Origin: Paenibacillus artemisiicola
Lineage (GTDB): Bacteria > Bacillota > Bacilli > Paenibacillales > Paenibacillaceae
Assembly: GCF_017652985.1 (NCBI RefSeq)
Contig: NZ_JAGGDJ010000051.1
Span: forward strand, 1 to 38,237
Length of the DNA stretch: 38,237 nt
Direction of reading: 5' to 3'
Positions 38,000 to 38,237 of the stretch are shown one piece after another. Both the position numbers and the translations under genes were made by a program. A model generated the notes under the pieces. The model was not told the origin of the DNA, did not search any database, and saw only the letters and a program-made list of their open reading frames with translations. Numbering within the stretch: position 1 is the stretch's first letter; the number at the start of each line of letters is the position of its first letter.

Positions 38000-38237
38000 T
38001 CAGGCGACGGCGCAGCCGATGGCCCACGCCAGCAAGCCGGCGACGGCCGAGGACGCGAAGTTGACCGCGTCGTTGGTCATGAAGGCGAAGCCGCGGATCC
38101 GCTCGGCCGGCGCGCCGCAATGCACGGCGCGCTCCGTCTCGCTGCCGCAGGCGCGGCAGCGGTACATCGCCTGCGCGGTCGCGCCGAGCGCCGAATCGGC
38201 GAAGGCGCCGGCCGTGCCCGCGGCGGCCGCGGCGGCC
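38000..38237 (-). CDS. DUF92 family membrane protein (TMEM19/VTE6-like), C-terminal part
   Basis: The last 78 residues of a gene that starts beyond the window's right edge. In the minus strand the frame reads GTAGAFADSALGATAQAMYR, then a zinc-ribbon-like insert CRACGSETERAVHCG, then TNDAVNFASSAVAGLLAWAIG and a TGA stop at 38002-38000. These are hallmarks of DUF92 proteins, integral membrane proteins related to the plant/cyanobacterial phytyl-phosphate kinase VTE6 and to TMEM19; the bacterial non-photosynthetic role is unknown. A different frame over the same DNA looks open but encodes Arg-rich nonsense. Confidence 0.85.
   Translation of the reverse strand, partial: AAAAAAGTAGAFADSALGATAQAMYRCRACGSETERAVHCGAPAERIRGFAFMTNDAVNFASSAVAGLLAWAIGCAVA

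Noticed and set aside
1..38237. Mobile elements, phage genes, CRISPR arrays, tRNA genes
   Set aside because: I looked for transposase or integrase motifs, regularly spaced repeats and tRNA-like cloverleaf sequences and saw none; gene content and codon use are uniform.

Overview
The window is about 38 kb of GC-rich chromosome from a Gram-positive bacterium, most likely a member of the Paenibacillaceae (Paenibacillus or Cohnella type). Supporting evidence: strong GGAGG ribosome binding sites with frequent GTG/TTG starts, sigma-A type promoters, the Bacillales-style 16S rRNA leader, and Bacillales marker families (tetraprenyl-beta-curcumene synthase YtpB, YitT, YesL/DUF624, DUF3906, YvbH-like PH protein, a 6S-like RNA). 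No tRNA, CRISPR array, insertion sequence or prophage gene was seen. The content is mostly chromosomal housekeeping with a few accessory operons.

Layout. 1-830: the 5' end of a 16S rRNA gene reading leftwards out of the window, with two tandem sigma-A promoters. 840-2081: a stand-alone LytTR-type regulator with a perfect cre match over its transcription start, a 28-aa ORF and a GNAT acetyltransferase. 2121-6914: a urease operon reading leftwards (ureA-ureB-ureC-ureF-ureG-ureD) without ureE; a perfect GlnR/TnrA box lies just upstream of its -35 element. 7268-8956: ilvD. 9081-16964: envelope and stress genes (PH-domain protein, orphan zinc-finger anti-sigma factor, polysaccharide deacetylase, AI-2E-type permease, class B penicillin-binding protein, LysR regulator, rhomboid protease). 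17063-19169: tpx, a DUF1499 gene, a free-standing RNA gene that looks like 6S RNA, and a DUF624 membrane protein. 19510-23866: CshA-type DEAD-box helicase, YitT-family protein, a small acidic protein, and a DUF4015 glycoside-hydrolase-like protein. 23941-28670: FMN reductase, DUF3906 protein, pfkA, ytpB with a co-directional unknown gene, a cold-shock protein and a methyltransferase. 28869-32033: two small unknown genes, pepF and a second FMN reductase.

32228-37749 is a four-gene leftward operon for an ABC system: ATPase, lipoprotein adaptor, 954-aa FtsX-type permease, and a second ATPase that carries a C-terminal AbrB-like swapped-hairpin segment. It is driven by a TTGACA/TATCCT promoter with a GC palindrome in its spacer. 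The window ends inside the C-terminus of a DUF92 (TMEM19-like) membrane protein.

The least ordinary items are the two-ATPase/adaptor ABC operon with the AbrB-like fusion, the UreG with histidine-rich ends in a ureE-less operon where the His tail is encoded by the same bases as the start of ureD, the 6S-like RNA, and an in-frame signal-peptide-like extension upstream of pepF. I found nothing I would call a wholly new defence or mobile system.
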